Assembly: GCA_029834535.1 (NCBI GenBank)
Contig: JAQMWT010000556.1
Span: forward strand, 1 to 64,000
Source: Chrysophaeum taylorii
Taxonomy: Eukaryota; Sar; Pelagophyceae; Pelagomonadales; Pelagomonadaceae
DNA: 64,000 nucleotides
Reading direction: 5' to 3'
Both the position numbers and the translations under genes were made by a program. Below are positions 17,816 to 27,429 of this stretch, piece by piece; the stretch's first letter is position 1, and the number at the start of each line of letters is the position of its first letter. Under the pieces are notes generated by a model. The model saw only the letters and a list, made by a program, of their open reading frames with translations, did not search any database and had not been told where the DNA came from.

Positions 17816-20800
17816 ATGGCTGCAGATGATGATGATGATGATCTGCTGCTGCTGCTGGCGGAGGAATCGAGCACCAGCAGCAGCTCCTCGGAATCCAAAA
17901 AAGAAGAAGAATCTGCGGCGGAGAGAAGTTCGTCTTCGTCCGAGTCGTCCGAGTCGCCGAGGATCAAGCTCGGGTTGGTGCCGTCCATGCTGTCGGTGGT
18001 ACCATTCACGCCTTATTGGTGGGAAGCACGACGAGCCTTCGAAGCGGCCAACAATCTCCGGCGGATGCGGGCCGAGACAGTACGGGCGAGGGAGTTGGTG
18101 CGGCTGTGCGAGAACGGACAGTACGTCGAGGCGCTCCGCGAACACGGCGAGGACGTCGACCTGAGCGAATACGGGTATTTTAACCAAGTCAAGGAAACGA
18201 TGCGGCGGTCGGGCAAGTGGAAGTGGCACGAGCCCAGGGACCTCGCGAGGCCCCAGACCGCCGAGGGCCGCCGCTGCTCGATGATGAAGTACGAGGCGAC
18301 GCTTCGCCGAATAAAGCGCGACTTCGCGCGCGGTCCCGAGGTCTATACTCCCCTTCACGAGGACTCCAACTGGGGACGGCTCATCCGGACGACGACGACG
18401 ACGGGGTTTCGGGTGGAAGAAGAAACACAACGAAAGCGCGACGGGCGATGCCGGTGGACGGGAGAAGACCCCAAAAGTGGCGCGAGGCTCGCGTGTCGGA
18501 ACCCGCGGCTCGAGCATCCGACGAGAAAGGTGACCGACGTTCACGGCGCGGTCGTCCCTGACTTGCTGAAATTCTGCGCCTACCACGCCGAGGTGTGTGT
18601 CGGGGCACACGAGACGCGCGTCCAGGCCATCACGACGCCCAACGACCGCGCGCTCTGCAATCGGTGCCACGTCCGAGCCGCCGGCAAACCGCCACCGCCA
18701 AAAGTTACCAAGGTCGCTGTCCCCGGGGTCTACGTCGTCGCCAACAACGACTCGTTCTTGTTGGTGCGAAGGCGTAATAATATCAACAACGAAGAGGCGG
18801 CACCGTTGGGCTGCGCGTCTCTACCACCGCCTCGCAAGAGTGTCCTCGACGAGCTTCGAGAGAGGTCGCCTCTTCCGACATCGCACCACCTCGCGCCTCG
18901 CGCCGCCGACGCGCGCTTCTTCTTCTCCGACTGCCGCCGGTCGTCGTCGCCGTCGTCGTCGTCGTCGAGATGGAAACAAAAGAAGATGACTCGAGCGCGA
19001 CGACGGCTCGCAGCAACGACGACGACGACGCTTAGATTGTCTCGACGTCGCGCGACGATGATTCCGCGAGTCGTGGCGGTCCAGACGTGGTACCGGGGGC
19101 ATCGCGCGAGGTTCGAGGCCCGGCGAAAGCGCTGCGCCGTCGAGGCGCGTCGGCGCGCCGCGGCCGCCGCGCACATCCAGGCGGCGGCCCGGCGCGCGAA
19201 CGCGAGCGTCGCCGCCCGCGGCGAGGCGCGGACGAAGCTCGTCGCGGTCGACAGCGTCCAGCGGCTCGTCAGAGGGTTCCTGTGTCGGCGGCGGCGGTCG
19301 AGGCTCGTCGCGGCGCTCGCGCTGCAGAAAGCGGGTCGATGCCTCCGCAAAAACATGATCTTTTCCTCAGTTTTGGAGCTCCAGAAGCGCCGGCGCGCGA
19401 AGCGGGTCGAGAGGCGCGCCGAGCTCGTCTTGAACCGAGCGTTCCTCGCTGCCGTCGGCCGCCTCAAGTACGCGGCGGCTCGGCGCGCCAGCGACCGCCT
19501 GAGCGACGCGCAGCGACGCGTCGCGGCGCGGGTCCGCGGCGTGCTCGCGAGGCTCGCGTCGACGCGGTCGAATCGAGTTAAAGAGCGCGCCGTCGCCGCC
19601 GCGGCCGTTCTCCAGGCAATCTGGCGCCAGAAAACGACGCGGCGCGAGTTCCTCGCCCTGGTCGCGCGTCGCGGAACCGCGAGAGCGCTTCTTGTCCGCG
19701 TTTTTCGCGGCGCTTTGGGCCGCTCGCGCGCGCGACGGATAAGGGCTAGAATAGACGCGGCCTGGCGCGACCTCGTCGGGCCCACTACCCTCCGATCGAC
19801 GCTCGAGAACCTGCTTCCCAAGGCCAAGTACGCGTCTCTCTCTGTTCGGAGAGGAAAACCGATAGCCAACCCAACACCACCACCGCCGACGCGGTTCTGC
19901 GCGTCGTCGGACGCGGCCTTTTTCGAGAAGTACGACTGCGCGGGGAGGCTCTCGCGGTTCGAGTTCCGGAACGCCGCGCGCGCCTTGTGGCACGACAAGG
20001 GCCTCGTCATCCAAGAACCTGTCGAGCTCGAGCCGTTCGTGAAAATGTTCGACGAGTTCTCCGACGGCAACGTCAACTGGCAAAAATTTCTCGCGTTCGC
20101 GAGTCTCGCTACGAAGCCGTGTTCGAGGCACCGCCGAATCGCGTGCGCCGCGTGCGCGGCGCGCGGGCCCTGCGAGCGTTCGGGCTGCGGGTGCGACGCC
20201 TTCGTCAAAGGCAAAACTCTGAAGGACCTCGTCTGCGACCGGTGCGGCCATTCGCCCTTTTCGCACGCGCTGGTGCCCTCGTGCTGCGTCGACCCAGAGA
20301 TCACCACCACCAGCGTCGAGGACGTTTTTACCAATCGATCGCTAGTGCCCGACGACGACGACGACGACGACGACAAAACGGTCGGTCTTCTTCAATTTCA
20401 AAAACGACCGCCGCCGCCGCGTACGAAGGCGGCGCCCACTCGACGTCGCGACAACAACGACGGAATGATACGGGACGAGGGCCATCAAAGCCGCAGTAGT
20501 CCGGACACTGCGCGACTCCGCTCCTCCAGAGACGCTTTATCGTCGTCTTCCTTCCCGGCGAAAAAGAAGAAGAAGACGGGCGATGCCGCGAGCCAAGAAG
20601 TGGTCGAGAAATCCGGGCCCGTGGTGGCTTTCATCGACGAGGGCGGCGAGTTCCGTTGGACGGTCGACGTTTCGGCGCACTACGTTGACCTCGTTATGCG
20701 GCTCTCAAAAAACAACGACGATGTGACGCAGCTCGTTTTCCGGAATGACGTCTTTTTCGAACGGCACTGGAAGAAGATCGTGCGCGACATCCGTGCCGGA

Positions 20801-22228
20801 AAGCTCGACCGGCACATTCCCCTCCGAAATCGCGAGGCGATCGAGGCGAGGATGTACCCCCGACCCGATCAGGCCGCGCGCCTGGAGAAGGCGCTCAAGG
20901 GTTTAGGCTTCCACGCGCGATCCGCCAACCAATACCACCTCCGGCGCAGGGTGGTGCCGCTGGGCGACGAGCCCTCCCTCGCGACCGAGCCGTACGCGAA
21001 GGACGACGCCACGACATTCCTCGATGAATGTCGTCGTCAAGGTCGTCGTCGAGGTCGTCGTCGAGGTCGTCGTCGTCGTAATACCGTCGACGTCGCGGCG
21101 GAGTCCTCCTTGGCGCTCGCCGAGGTGCACGCCGTCGCCTACGACCTCAAGACGCTGCCGCGGACCTCGTCGGTCCGCGTCCAGGCGCGCAAGACGCGGC
21201 CGTTCGTGTGTCCGCACCCGGGATGCGGCCAGTGCTTTTCGAACAGATCCGTCTGCGAGCATCACTCGAGGACAGAGCACGCGAATCGGCGAAGGCTCGC
21301 GGTCGCGACGCCAGACCAGGACCAGTACCTCAGCCGCTCCTGGCCCCGGCACCTCCCGTGGCGCGCCGCCCTCGAAACTCGCGTCGACGAGGACCTCGCG
21401 TTCGAGTGCCCAATCTGTTCGCTGCGCGTCCGCTCGACCGTCGGGCTCCGCCGCCACCTGGCGATCGGACACCGCAAACCCGCGCTCCGGGCGTGCCTCG
21501 CCGCGATGCGCGAAAAAACCAAGCCCGCAGACCCACCACCACCGCGCGTTTTGTGCCGGTCCTGGAATGCGCGCGTCGAGGGGCCGTCGGTGGTGATGTC
21601 GCCGCCCTTTCGTCCGCCGAGGCACGCTCCCGTCGCTATCTGTCTCCGGCACGACAAGTCCTCGTTCCGTTGCGTCGACTGCGCGCGGGCCCGCCGGCTC
21701 AAGGGACCAATCGCGCCGCTCCGGTTCGGCCGAGAGGTCGTCGTTTCCCACGATGCTGGCGGCGGCGAGGTCGTCGACCTCAAGTTTGGAGTGCGGAGCG
21801 AGCGCGCGCCTCTGGTCGTAGACTCGGACCAACGTCTGAGGCCGGCCCAGCTCTTCGCGGTTTGCGAAGATGTTGCTGGCCGCGTCTGGATCGCCGTCGC
21901 TTTCATGCGGTCCTACCGCGACGTCGACGAACAAATCTTGCCCGCCACCTTCGACAGGCAGAACGAGATGCTCGAAGACTCGATCGTCGCGTACGTGCGC
22001 GCCGAGCGCATCGCGGGCCACTGCTACACGCTCTTTTGCTCCAGGGACGAGTTCCACCTCCGGCGCCGCCAAAACGCGCTCCCCTCGCACCCGAATGCGC
22101 AATACGTCAAGTTCGCGACCCGCGTCTTCGACTCGAGGCGGCGCCGTCTCGGCCCGCGACGCGTCCTCGACACAGACGCCGACGATCGCTGCCATCATGA
22201 TGGCTACCGCATCGATCCGGCCACGTAA
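17816..22228 (+). CDS. 1470-residue IQ-motif, EF-hand and C2H2 zinc-finger protein
   Basis: The open frame extends upstream to 16991, but that part overlaps the divergent neighbour; the ATG at 17816 is the likely start. Residues 1-50 are an acidic and Ser-rich tail. A Cys-containing region near 210-280 (CRWTGEDP, CRNPRLEH, FCAYHAEVC) may bind metal. Residues about 418-652 hold several IQ-like, Arg-rich helices (VVAVQTWYRGHRARFEARR, AHIQAAARRANAS, VDSVQRLVRGFLCRRRR), expected to bind calmodulin. Around 698-762 are two EF-hand-like blocks (KYDCAGRLSRFEFRNAARAL and FDEFSDGNVNWQKFLAFA). A Cys-rich cluster follows (about 768-825, CAACAARGPCERSGCGCDAF), and two C2H2 fingers lie near 1130 (CPHPGCGQCFSNRSVCEHH) and 1195 (CPICSLRVRSTVGLRRHLAIGH). 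No single known family has this order. Cytoskeletal or ciliary calcium signalling is an inference only. Confidence 0.8.
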   Translation: MAADDDDDDLLLLLAEESSTSSSSSESKKEEESAAERSSSSSESSESPRIKLGLVPSMLSVVPFTPYWWEARRAFEAANNLRRMRAETVRARELVRLCENGQYVEALREHGEDVDLSEYGYFNQVKETMRRSGKWKWHEPRDLARPQTAEGRRCSMMKYEATLRRIKRDFARGPEVYTPLHEDSNWGRLIRTTTTTGFRVEEETQRKRDGRCRWTGEDPKSGARLACRNPRLEHPTRKVTDVHGAVVPDLLKFCAYHAEVCVGAHETRVQAITTPNDRALCNRCHVRAAGKPPPPKVTKVAVPGVYVVANNDSFLLVRRRNNINNEEAAPLGCASLPPPRKSVLDELRERSPLPTSHHLAPRAADARFFFSDCRRSSSPSSSSSRWKQKKMTRARRRLAATTTTTLRLSRRRATMIPRVVAVQTWYRGHRARFEARRKRCAVEARRRAAAAAHIQAAARRANASVAARGEARTKLVAVDSVQRLVRGFLCRRRRSRLVAALALQKAGRCLRKNMIFSSVLELQKRRRAKRVERRAELVLNRAFLAAVGRLKYAAARRASDRLSDAQRRVAARVRGVLARLASTRSNRVKERAVAAAAVLQAIWRQKTTRREFLALVARRGTARALLVRVFRGALGRSRARRIRARIDAAWRDLVGPTTLRSTLENLLPKAKYASLSVRRGKPIANPTPPPPTRFCASSDAAFFEKYDCAGRLSRFEFRNAARALWHDKGLVIQEPVELEPFVKMFDEFSDGNVNWQKFLAFASLATKPCSRHRRIACAACAARGPCERSGCGCDAFVKGKTLKDLVCDRCGHSPFSHALVPSCCVDPEITTTSVEDVFTNRSLVPDDDDDDDDKTVGLLQFQKRPPPPRTKAAPTRRRDNNDGMIRDEGHQSRSSPDTARLRSSRDALSSSSFPAKKKKKTGDAASQEVVEKSGPVVAFIDEGGEFRWTVDVSAHYVDLVMRLSKNNDDVTQLVFRNDVFFERHWKKIVRDIRAGKLDRHIPLRNREAIEARMYPRPDQAARLEKALKGLGFHARSANQYHLRRRVVPLGDEPSLATEPYAKDDATTFLDECRRQGRRRGRRRGRRRRNTVDVAAESSLALAEVHAVAYDLKTLPRTSSVRVQARKTRPFVCPHPGCGQCFSNRSVCEHHSRTEHANRRRLAVATPDQDQYLSRSWPRHLPWRAALETRVDEDLAFECPICSLRVRSTVGLRRHLAIGHRKPALRACLAAMREKTKPADPPPPRVLCRSWNARVEGPSVVMSPPFRPPRHAPVAICLRHDKSSFRCVDCARARRLKGPIAPLRFGREVVVSHDAGGGEVVDLKFGVRSERAPLVVDSDQRLRPAQLFAVCEDVAGRVWIAVAFMRSYRDVDEQILPATFDRQNEMLEDSIVAYVRAERIAGHCYTLFCSRDEFHLRRRQNALPSHPNAQYVKFATRVFDSRRRRLGPRRVLDTDADDRCHHDGYRIDPAT

Positions 22229-22251
22229 ATAATAAATGTCCGACTTACTTA

Positions 22252-23307
22252 TTATTGGAGGAATTTTGAAATCAACGCGGCGACGACGTCGTCGGTCGCG
22301 CGCTTGCCGCCGGGACCCCCCTGGTTGCAGACGGCGAGGAGGGCGCGGTCGCGATTCGGCAGTATCCAGACGTTGGCGTAGAAAAACGTGTTCGTACCGC
22401 TATGCTGGGAGACGCGGCCGCCCATGTGGGGCCGGCAGGCCTTGATCCACCCGAGAGCCCGGGGCGGCCGCACCGGAGGCTCGTGGAGAGCTTGGAGGGC
22501 GGCGAGCGGCAAATAGTCGTCGGCAAGGCCCCGCAGACCCCGGAGATGGAGGTGGAGGAACTTGGCCCAGTCGCGGAGCGAGGCGTGGGCGCAGCCGGCG
22601 GGACTATAGGCGGGGGGGTTGTCGCGACGCAGGTGCCGGCCTCGCGAGTCGTGACCCCCCAACTCGGGGGGAGGTCCGAATCCGAGGGAGTCCAGTCCAA
22701 GGGGCTCGGCAACCTCGGCGCGCACGAGCGCCTCGAAGGGACAATCGGCGGCGGCTTCGAGCATGGCACCAGCCACGAGGTATCCGTCGTTCGAGTACCG
22801 CGACTCGGACCGGGGAGCGTACGCGGGACCTTTCTCGAGAATTCGCCGCGCTGCTTCGCGCCGCGCCGCTCGCGGGGAATCCCGAGTCTCCCGAACGTAC
22901 CGCCGCACCTCCCGCGGGGTCTCCGCAAACCCCCCGGTGTGGCTGAGCACGTCCAGCAAAGTCACGTCCGCGAGCGACTCGTGCGTCGCGCACCCTATGA
23001 CCTCGCCACACCGCGTCGACCACTCGATCACCCCGCGCTCCACGAGTCGCGCCGCCACCGTCGCCGTCATCGCCTTGCCGCACGACCCCAGGTGCCATTT
23101 GTCGCTCGCCGAGGCCACCTCGCCCCCCCGAACCCGAACTCCCGACACGGCCTCGCACACGACCCCCCCCGAACTCACCACGATACCCCCCACTGCCGGC
23201 ACCCCGCGCTCGGCGCAGATCACGCCCAGGCACTCCTCGAGCCTCGACTCCCGCAGCCACAAGGGCTCCGACCCCTTCTTCGCCGGACACTCCTCGCAGC
23301 AAAACAT
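22252..23307 (-). CDS. serine beta-lactamase-family (class C-like) hydrolase
   Basis: The 351-residue product carries the three catalytic motifs of the penicillin-binding-protein-like/beta-lactamase fold: SCGK at residues 75-78 (in HLGSCGKAMTATVAARLVERG), YSN at 171-173 and HSG at 302-304 (SQHSGTNTF). In between are family landmarks DVLSHTGGF (119-127) and EPLGLDSLGF (201-210). Eukaryotic members (LACTB-like, AmpC-like esterases) act as peptidases or esterases; the substrate is unknown. No signal peptide is obvious, and the first 15 residues contain a CCEEC cluster. Its stop codon is only 23 bp from that of the IQ-motif gene on the other strand, so the transcripts surely overlap. Confidence 0.88.
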   Translation of the reverse strand: MFCCEECPAKKGSEPLWLRESRLEECLGVICAERGVPAVGGIVVSSGGVVCEAVSGVRVRGGEVASASDKWHLGSCGKAMTATVAARLVERGVIEWSTRCGEVIGCATHESLADVTLLDVLSHTGGFAETPREVRRYVRETRDSPRAARREAARRILEKGPAYAPRSESRYSNDGYLVAGAMLEAAADCPFEALVRAEVAEPLGLDSLGFGPPPELGGHDSRGRHLRRDNPPAYSPAGCAHASLRDWAKFLHLHLRGLRGLADDYLPLAALQALHEPPVRPPRALGWIKACRPHMGGRVSQHSGTNTFFYANVWILPNRDRALLAVCNQGGPGGKRATDDVVAALISKFLQ

Positions 23308-23441
23308 TACTTATTACGAAATAATTTCGTCCTCGGTCCGTTGGGTGCAAATACGGAAGATTCGATAAGAAAGATTTTTACATCACTGGTTCTTGAGGAC
23401 CGACCCATTTATGCTTAGGTCACATCATCACCCGTACCCTA

Positions 23442-23513
23442 GGGACACATCACTCGTTCCCCGTCTCGTCTCACGGGGCTCGACAGCTAGCTAGCTACCC
23501 AGTGATGTGTCCC
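23442..23513. repeat. 13-bp perfect inverted repeat with extra GTGATGTG motifs
   Basis: GGGACACATCACT at 23442-23454 is matched by its exact reverse complement at 23501-23513, 46 nt apart. Related ACATCAC/GTGATGTG words recur at about 23380, 23421 and 23570. The block lies upstream of the beta-lactamase-family gene and just before repeat R copy B. It could be a fold-back element or transposon end. Confidence 0.75.
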
Positions 23514-23622
23514 GAACTGGTGTATAGTAACGAGTGACATGTTGACCCATATTAGAAAAACAGTACAAGTGATGTGAGAAAGAAGGAACAGTTGATGGAA
23601 CATCCCCTTCAACTAACTCGTG

Positions 23623-23800
23623 GCACGACCTCGCACAAGACCGCGCGCAGTGGCGGTCCGCCATCATCAATATGCCTTTTCATCCCTCGCCTCTACCCCA
23701 ACTGTGTGATTTTGCTCTGTGATCCTGGACCGGCTACTGCCGGCCCAGCCTGGCTCCCATGCCCGGGAGAAGTCCGAAGTTAGTAAGTTAGTTCAAATCA
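23623..23800 (+). repeat. dispersed repeat R, copy B
   Basis: Matches 32303-32556: CGACCTCGCACAAGACCGCG, GTGGCGGTCC, CCCCAACTG-GTGATTTT, then CCTGGCTCCCATGCCCGGG and GAAGTTAGTAAGTTAG at the right end. Unlike copies A and C it is not followed by a Copia element, so it shows the undisturbed right flank. Confidence 0.7.
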
Positions 23801-23929
23801 GACTTACGCCGGCAGTTTCGTATCAGGCACCGTTGCCAGCGGTCCTGTAGCAGACGGGGGTGAGTGAGAGACGCGCGCTTTCTGCAGGTGCCCCGGTCCC
23901 GCCGGATCTTGGACGGTCGGTAGACTCTC

Positions 23930-26900
23930 GTGAGGATGCCGGCGTCTCGGGAGAGCGCCGATAGCCTAATGAACATCTCGGACACATTCAGAGAATACGC
24001 AGAAGTTTTCGCGACTCAAATTGAAAGCCCAGCTTCCGACGACGACGAGGAGGATGGAGGGCCCGAGGATGCGCTGCGGGGCGGGGTCGCTGAAGGAGTC
24101 TCGGCGACGGAGCGCAAGGCGGTGCGTCGAAAGGCCAGGACCGAGGCCATCAAAGCCGAGAGCTACGACGGCTTGAACCAGCCGATGCCGCGAAAACTGG
24201 CGCAAATCCCGCACGGCGAGAAACTCGAAGTCGGCAAAGTGTACCCGAGTCGGGCCCACGCAGAACTTCAAGCGACTGAGTTGGCTGCGAGGGACAGCAA
24301 GGTCCTGCTCGCGAATGGCCCACCGGTTTAAAGGCTCGCCTCGGGCATTAATATGAAGCCGACGAAGAAAGGAAGTAGGCTTGCGCTGTGGTAGGTGCGA
24401 TAGTTTTTTCGTTATCATGACGCGCACGGACTGCGAGACTTGGGTTCTCCAGTATGCCCTCCTGATCATGATATCAATTGCTCAAATCAACGGTCGATGA
24501 CTGTCTCGTCACGCCAGCCGCGGAATGGCGGGCCTTCGAGCGACCATCGAAAAGCAGCGCGCCTACACCGCGCAGCAGCTGCTTCCAGTTATTCTATCCG
24601 CTTTGCTTCACGACCTCGAAAAGAAGAAGAAGAAGAAGCAAGAACGCAAAGCAACGCCGAGCGGATTGGTTTCCATTTTACAAGAGTTTGTTCCTTGGAA
24701 AGTAGACATCGAATTCGCGCACCGGCTGCTGAAACACACGCGGGCTGTGATATACGGGAAGCCAGAGGATGATGTTAAGGCCATAATTCATATCGAGCAA
24801 GCACGTGCTGCTGCTGGCATCCATCTCAAATTTATCTGCGTCAACGCAGCGAAGGCGAAGTCCATGCATCTCGAGGCCGAGAAGCTCAAATTCGGGCGGG
24901 AACAGGCGCGCCTGATGAAAGGGAAGCTGTTCAAGGAGAAGACCAAGTTTGATCCTACGACTGTTCCTCTCCATGCCCAGCCAGGCAAAGCACTCTTCCC
25001 TGATGGCGTTCTCGGCTCGGCACTACGTGTACACGTCGCAGCGGATTTTTTCCAAGCGCACCTTTGACTGACGACGAAGATCATTGCAACCTAATTGAAG
25101 CGTAGTATTACCGCGGCGGTGGGGGGAAAGGCAAGCGCCCTCGTTCATGACTCGAAAGGCGCTGTTTGAATGGGTGGACGCTGAATGTCGTTTTTTTGTT
25201 GTTCGAGTCTTGAAGCACGTCGTACGGAGTGTTATGATGAAGCGGCTTTCGGCAATCCATTCGCCCAGGTGCTGCATGACGGCGGGACACTCAAGGATAA
25301 GAAGTTCAAGCGACAGGCCGTTGGCCTATCCTTCATCTGGCCCGATTGGAGTCGCGTTGAGACGGTGTGCGTGGGCCTCGTTCCAGCTGACGAAAGAACC
25401 GATTCCGGCACGGCTTCTCTGCTCCGTTCTGTGGTCGCGGAGCGTGCGGGAATCGATATCGATTTGGCGGCCGCAACCATTGTTCAAGACCGGGCTGCAA
25501 TTGGCGTCGCCGAAGAAATTTTTGTTGAGGTCGAAGCGTGTGACATGCATGATATCTCAATAATCTCGGCAGCGTCATGTGGCGACTTGACACGACCCAG
25601 AGGCAAGCAGGTGATCAATCCATTCCCAGCTGGCCAGGAGCTGCTGAACAGTGCCCACGATGCAGCCAAGTATTTTTCTTACGGCAGCACACGTTTGAAG
25701 GATCTGCATGCGCTTTTGCCATTATAGCCGGGAAATAAATCGCCGAAGCTCAAGCTCGACCTCAATAAGACATGGCTCCGGGCGCGATACCAACTTATTC
25801 GTTCCTTGCTGCGTATGCGCCACGTGCTCAAACTGTACACGGCGACCAACATTGGACTCCCCTGGACAATCAGTGAGGAGCAATGGATGGCGTTGGCTGA
25901 ATTCGAGGCGATTTTTGCGACAACGGATGACCCCGTTGTTTTCGTGCAACATGAACACTAATACCTGGGGGCGTACGCCGCATTGATCAGGCACAACATG
26001 ATCGAGTCTCTGCGAGCTGGGACGCTAGAAGTCATTGATCTCCCGAACATAACTGCGAAATCCATGCCACGTAAGACTGTCGATGTTGACGATCTCAGCG
26101 AGACCGGCAAAAACCTGTCTTGAGCGGGCTATTATACTCGAATGTGAGCGTCGGTTTCGCGGGAATAATGAAAACTACGTGCGTCACTTCGACTACGAAT
26201 TCAACGATCGCGAGCTGATTGCCTTCCTTCTTGACTTTCGGACTATCAACTGCCGGCACCTGGCGTCCAATCAAAGAGCTCAGGCCAGGAAGTTGCTCAA
26301 GGAAGAATATGTGATTTACGCACAGACTGCATTCCACCACGAAAAGGCAAAGACTTCCTCCGTGTCTGCGCCGCCCTCCGAGCCTGCGCCTGCCCGCAGT
26401 CTCTTGGCGGCACTCGACGCACCCGACGCTTGGGACGACGTTAGTGGCGACGTGCCTTCTTTTGCTATGCCTGAGAACCAGATGCCCGATTTTAATGTGG
26501 AGTTTGAACAGGCCTTCACTCAATGGATCAGGCTCTCGAGATCGCTCAACTGGAAAGAGCATTATCCTGAACTTGAGAAGAAGGATGAAGTCGGCTTCAC
26601 AGACCAGGCTGTGCTCGACGTTGGAAAGCTGCATCGAGCGCTCACCAAGGAGCAGTATGGGTTCCTTCCGGGCATGGCGAGAGCCTCTAAGGGTTCAATT
26701 GGTACACATAGCGCGCAGAGCTACTGTGAGCGCTGCCTGAGCATTGGAAATCTTGTCCTGATCGAGGGAAAGAAACACGTTGCTCGGCGCGGACGAGACG
26801 GACAAAGTTGCCCTACTGTGCATGAACAAGAATTTCATTGCCGCGGCCCGGACGAAGTACAGGGACCTCGGACACGAGACCGAGTTCAAAAACGCCGAGA

Positions 26901-26990
26901 GCACCATCCCCGAAGACTCTTTGGAGATGGAGGTTGATGAGGAAGGACTAGACGAAGATACCGAGATTCGTTCACATCGTCTATAGTAAG
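23930..26990 (+). mobile_element. hAT-superfamily-like DNA transposon, decayed
   Basis: Plus-strand frames in order: 23936-24331 (acidic N-terminus, then KVYPSRAHAELQATE), about 24400-25067 (DINCSNQRSMTVSS, then a helical region), 25185-25727 (VLHDGGTLKDKKFKRQ, a DGAA-like IVQDRAAIGVAEE, CDMHD, INPFPAGQELL), 25735-25980 (LPWTISEEQW), and 26083-26986. The last part ends in the hAT dimerisation layout: a Ser/Cys-rich ..YCERCLSIGNLVL followed by ADETDKVALLCMNKNFI. The transposase is split over at least five frames with stops between them, so it is a pseudogene. Terminal inverted repeats and an 8-bp target duplication were not located; a cluster of TTCACTTCA words at 27127-27250 may be its right subterminal region. 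Confidence 0.65.
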
Positions 26991-27126
26991 AAACACGGAA
27001 CCCCACCCACGGTAACTCCTCCTTCGCCCCGAAACGCGAATAAACCTAAGAGCACCAGATCTAGGCAATGGGGGGCACGGAACTGACGGGGCGCGGCAGG
27101 GACCGGCGCTGGTGTTAAAAAAAAAA

Positions 27127-27255
27127 AAAAAGTGGCGTTCACTTCACAAAGGTTCACGATGGCCACGTAGGGTGACGTGTTCACTTCAAATCACTTCACC
27201 AATATTGTGTGGCTGGTGAAGTGGTTCACGTTCACTTGCTGAAGTGAATTCCCAA
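27127..27255. repeat. cluster of TTCACTTCA / TGAAGTGAA words
   Basis: Within about 125 bp there are at least five copies of (G)TTCACTT(CA) on either strand, starting right after an A run of 14. Dense short inverted words next to a hAT-like transposase are typical of hAT subterminal repeats bound by transposase, but the link is an inference. Confidence 0.6.
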
Positions 27256-27429
27256 CGCTGAATCCTTCTGGAGGGCGTTTCTCGGCGTGAGCGGCTAGTC
27301 TTAGCACCGCTCCACGGCGAGCAGCTCGGTTTCGGTGTTGGCCACGTGGCCACCCAAAAATCTCGAAACCTTAGTCCAAAGCAAAAGGCTATGTTTTACT
27401 CCCCTCAGCCACAAGCTCAATTCTACCTA

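Noticed and set aside
18730-20376. 548-codon minus-strand frame
   Set aside because: Shadow of the IQ-motif gene; Arg/Ser rich without any recognisable fold.
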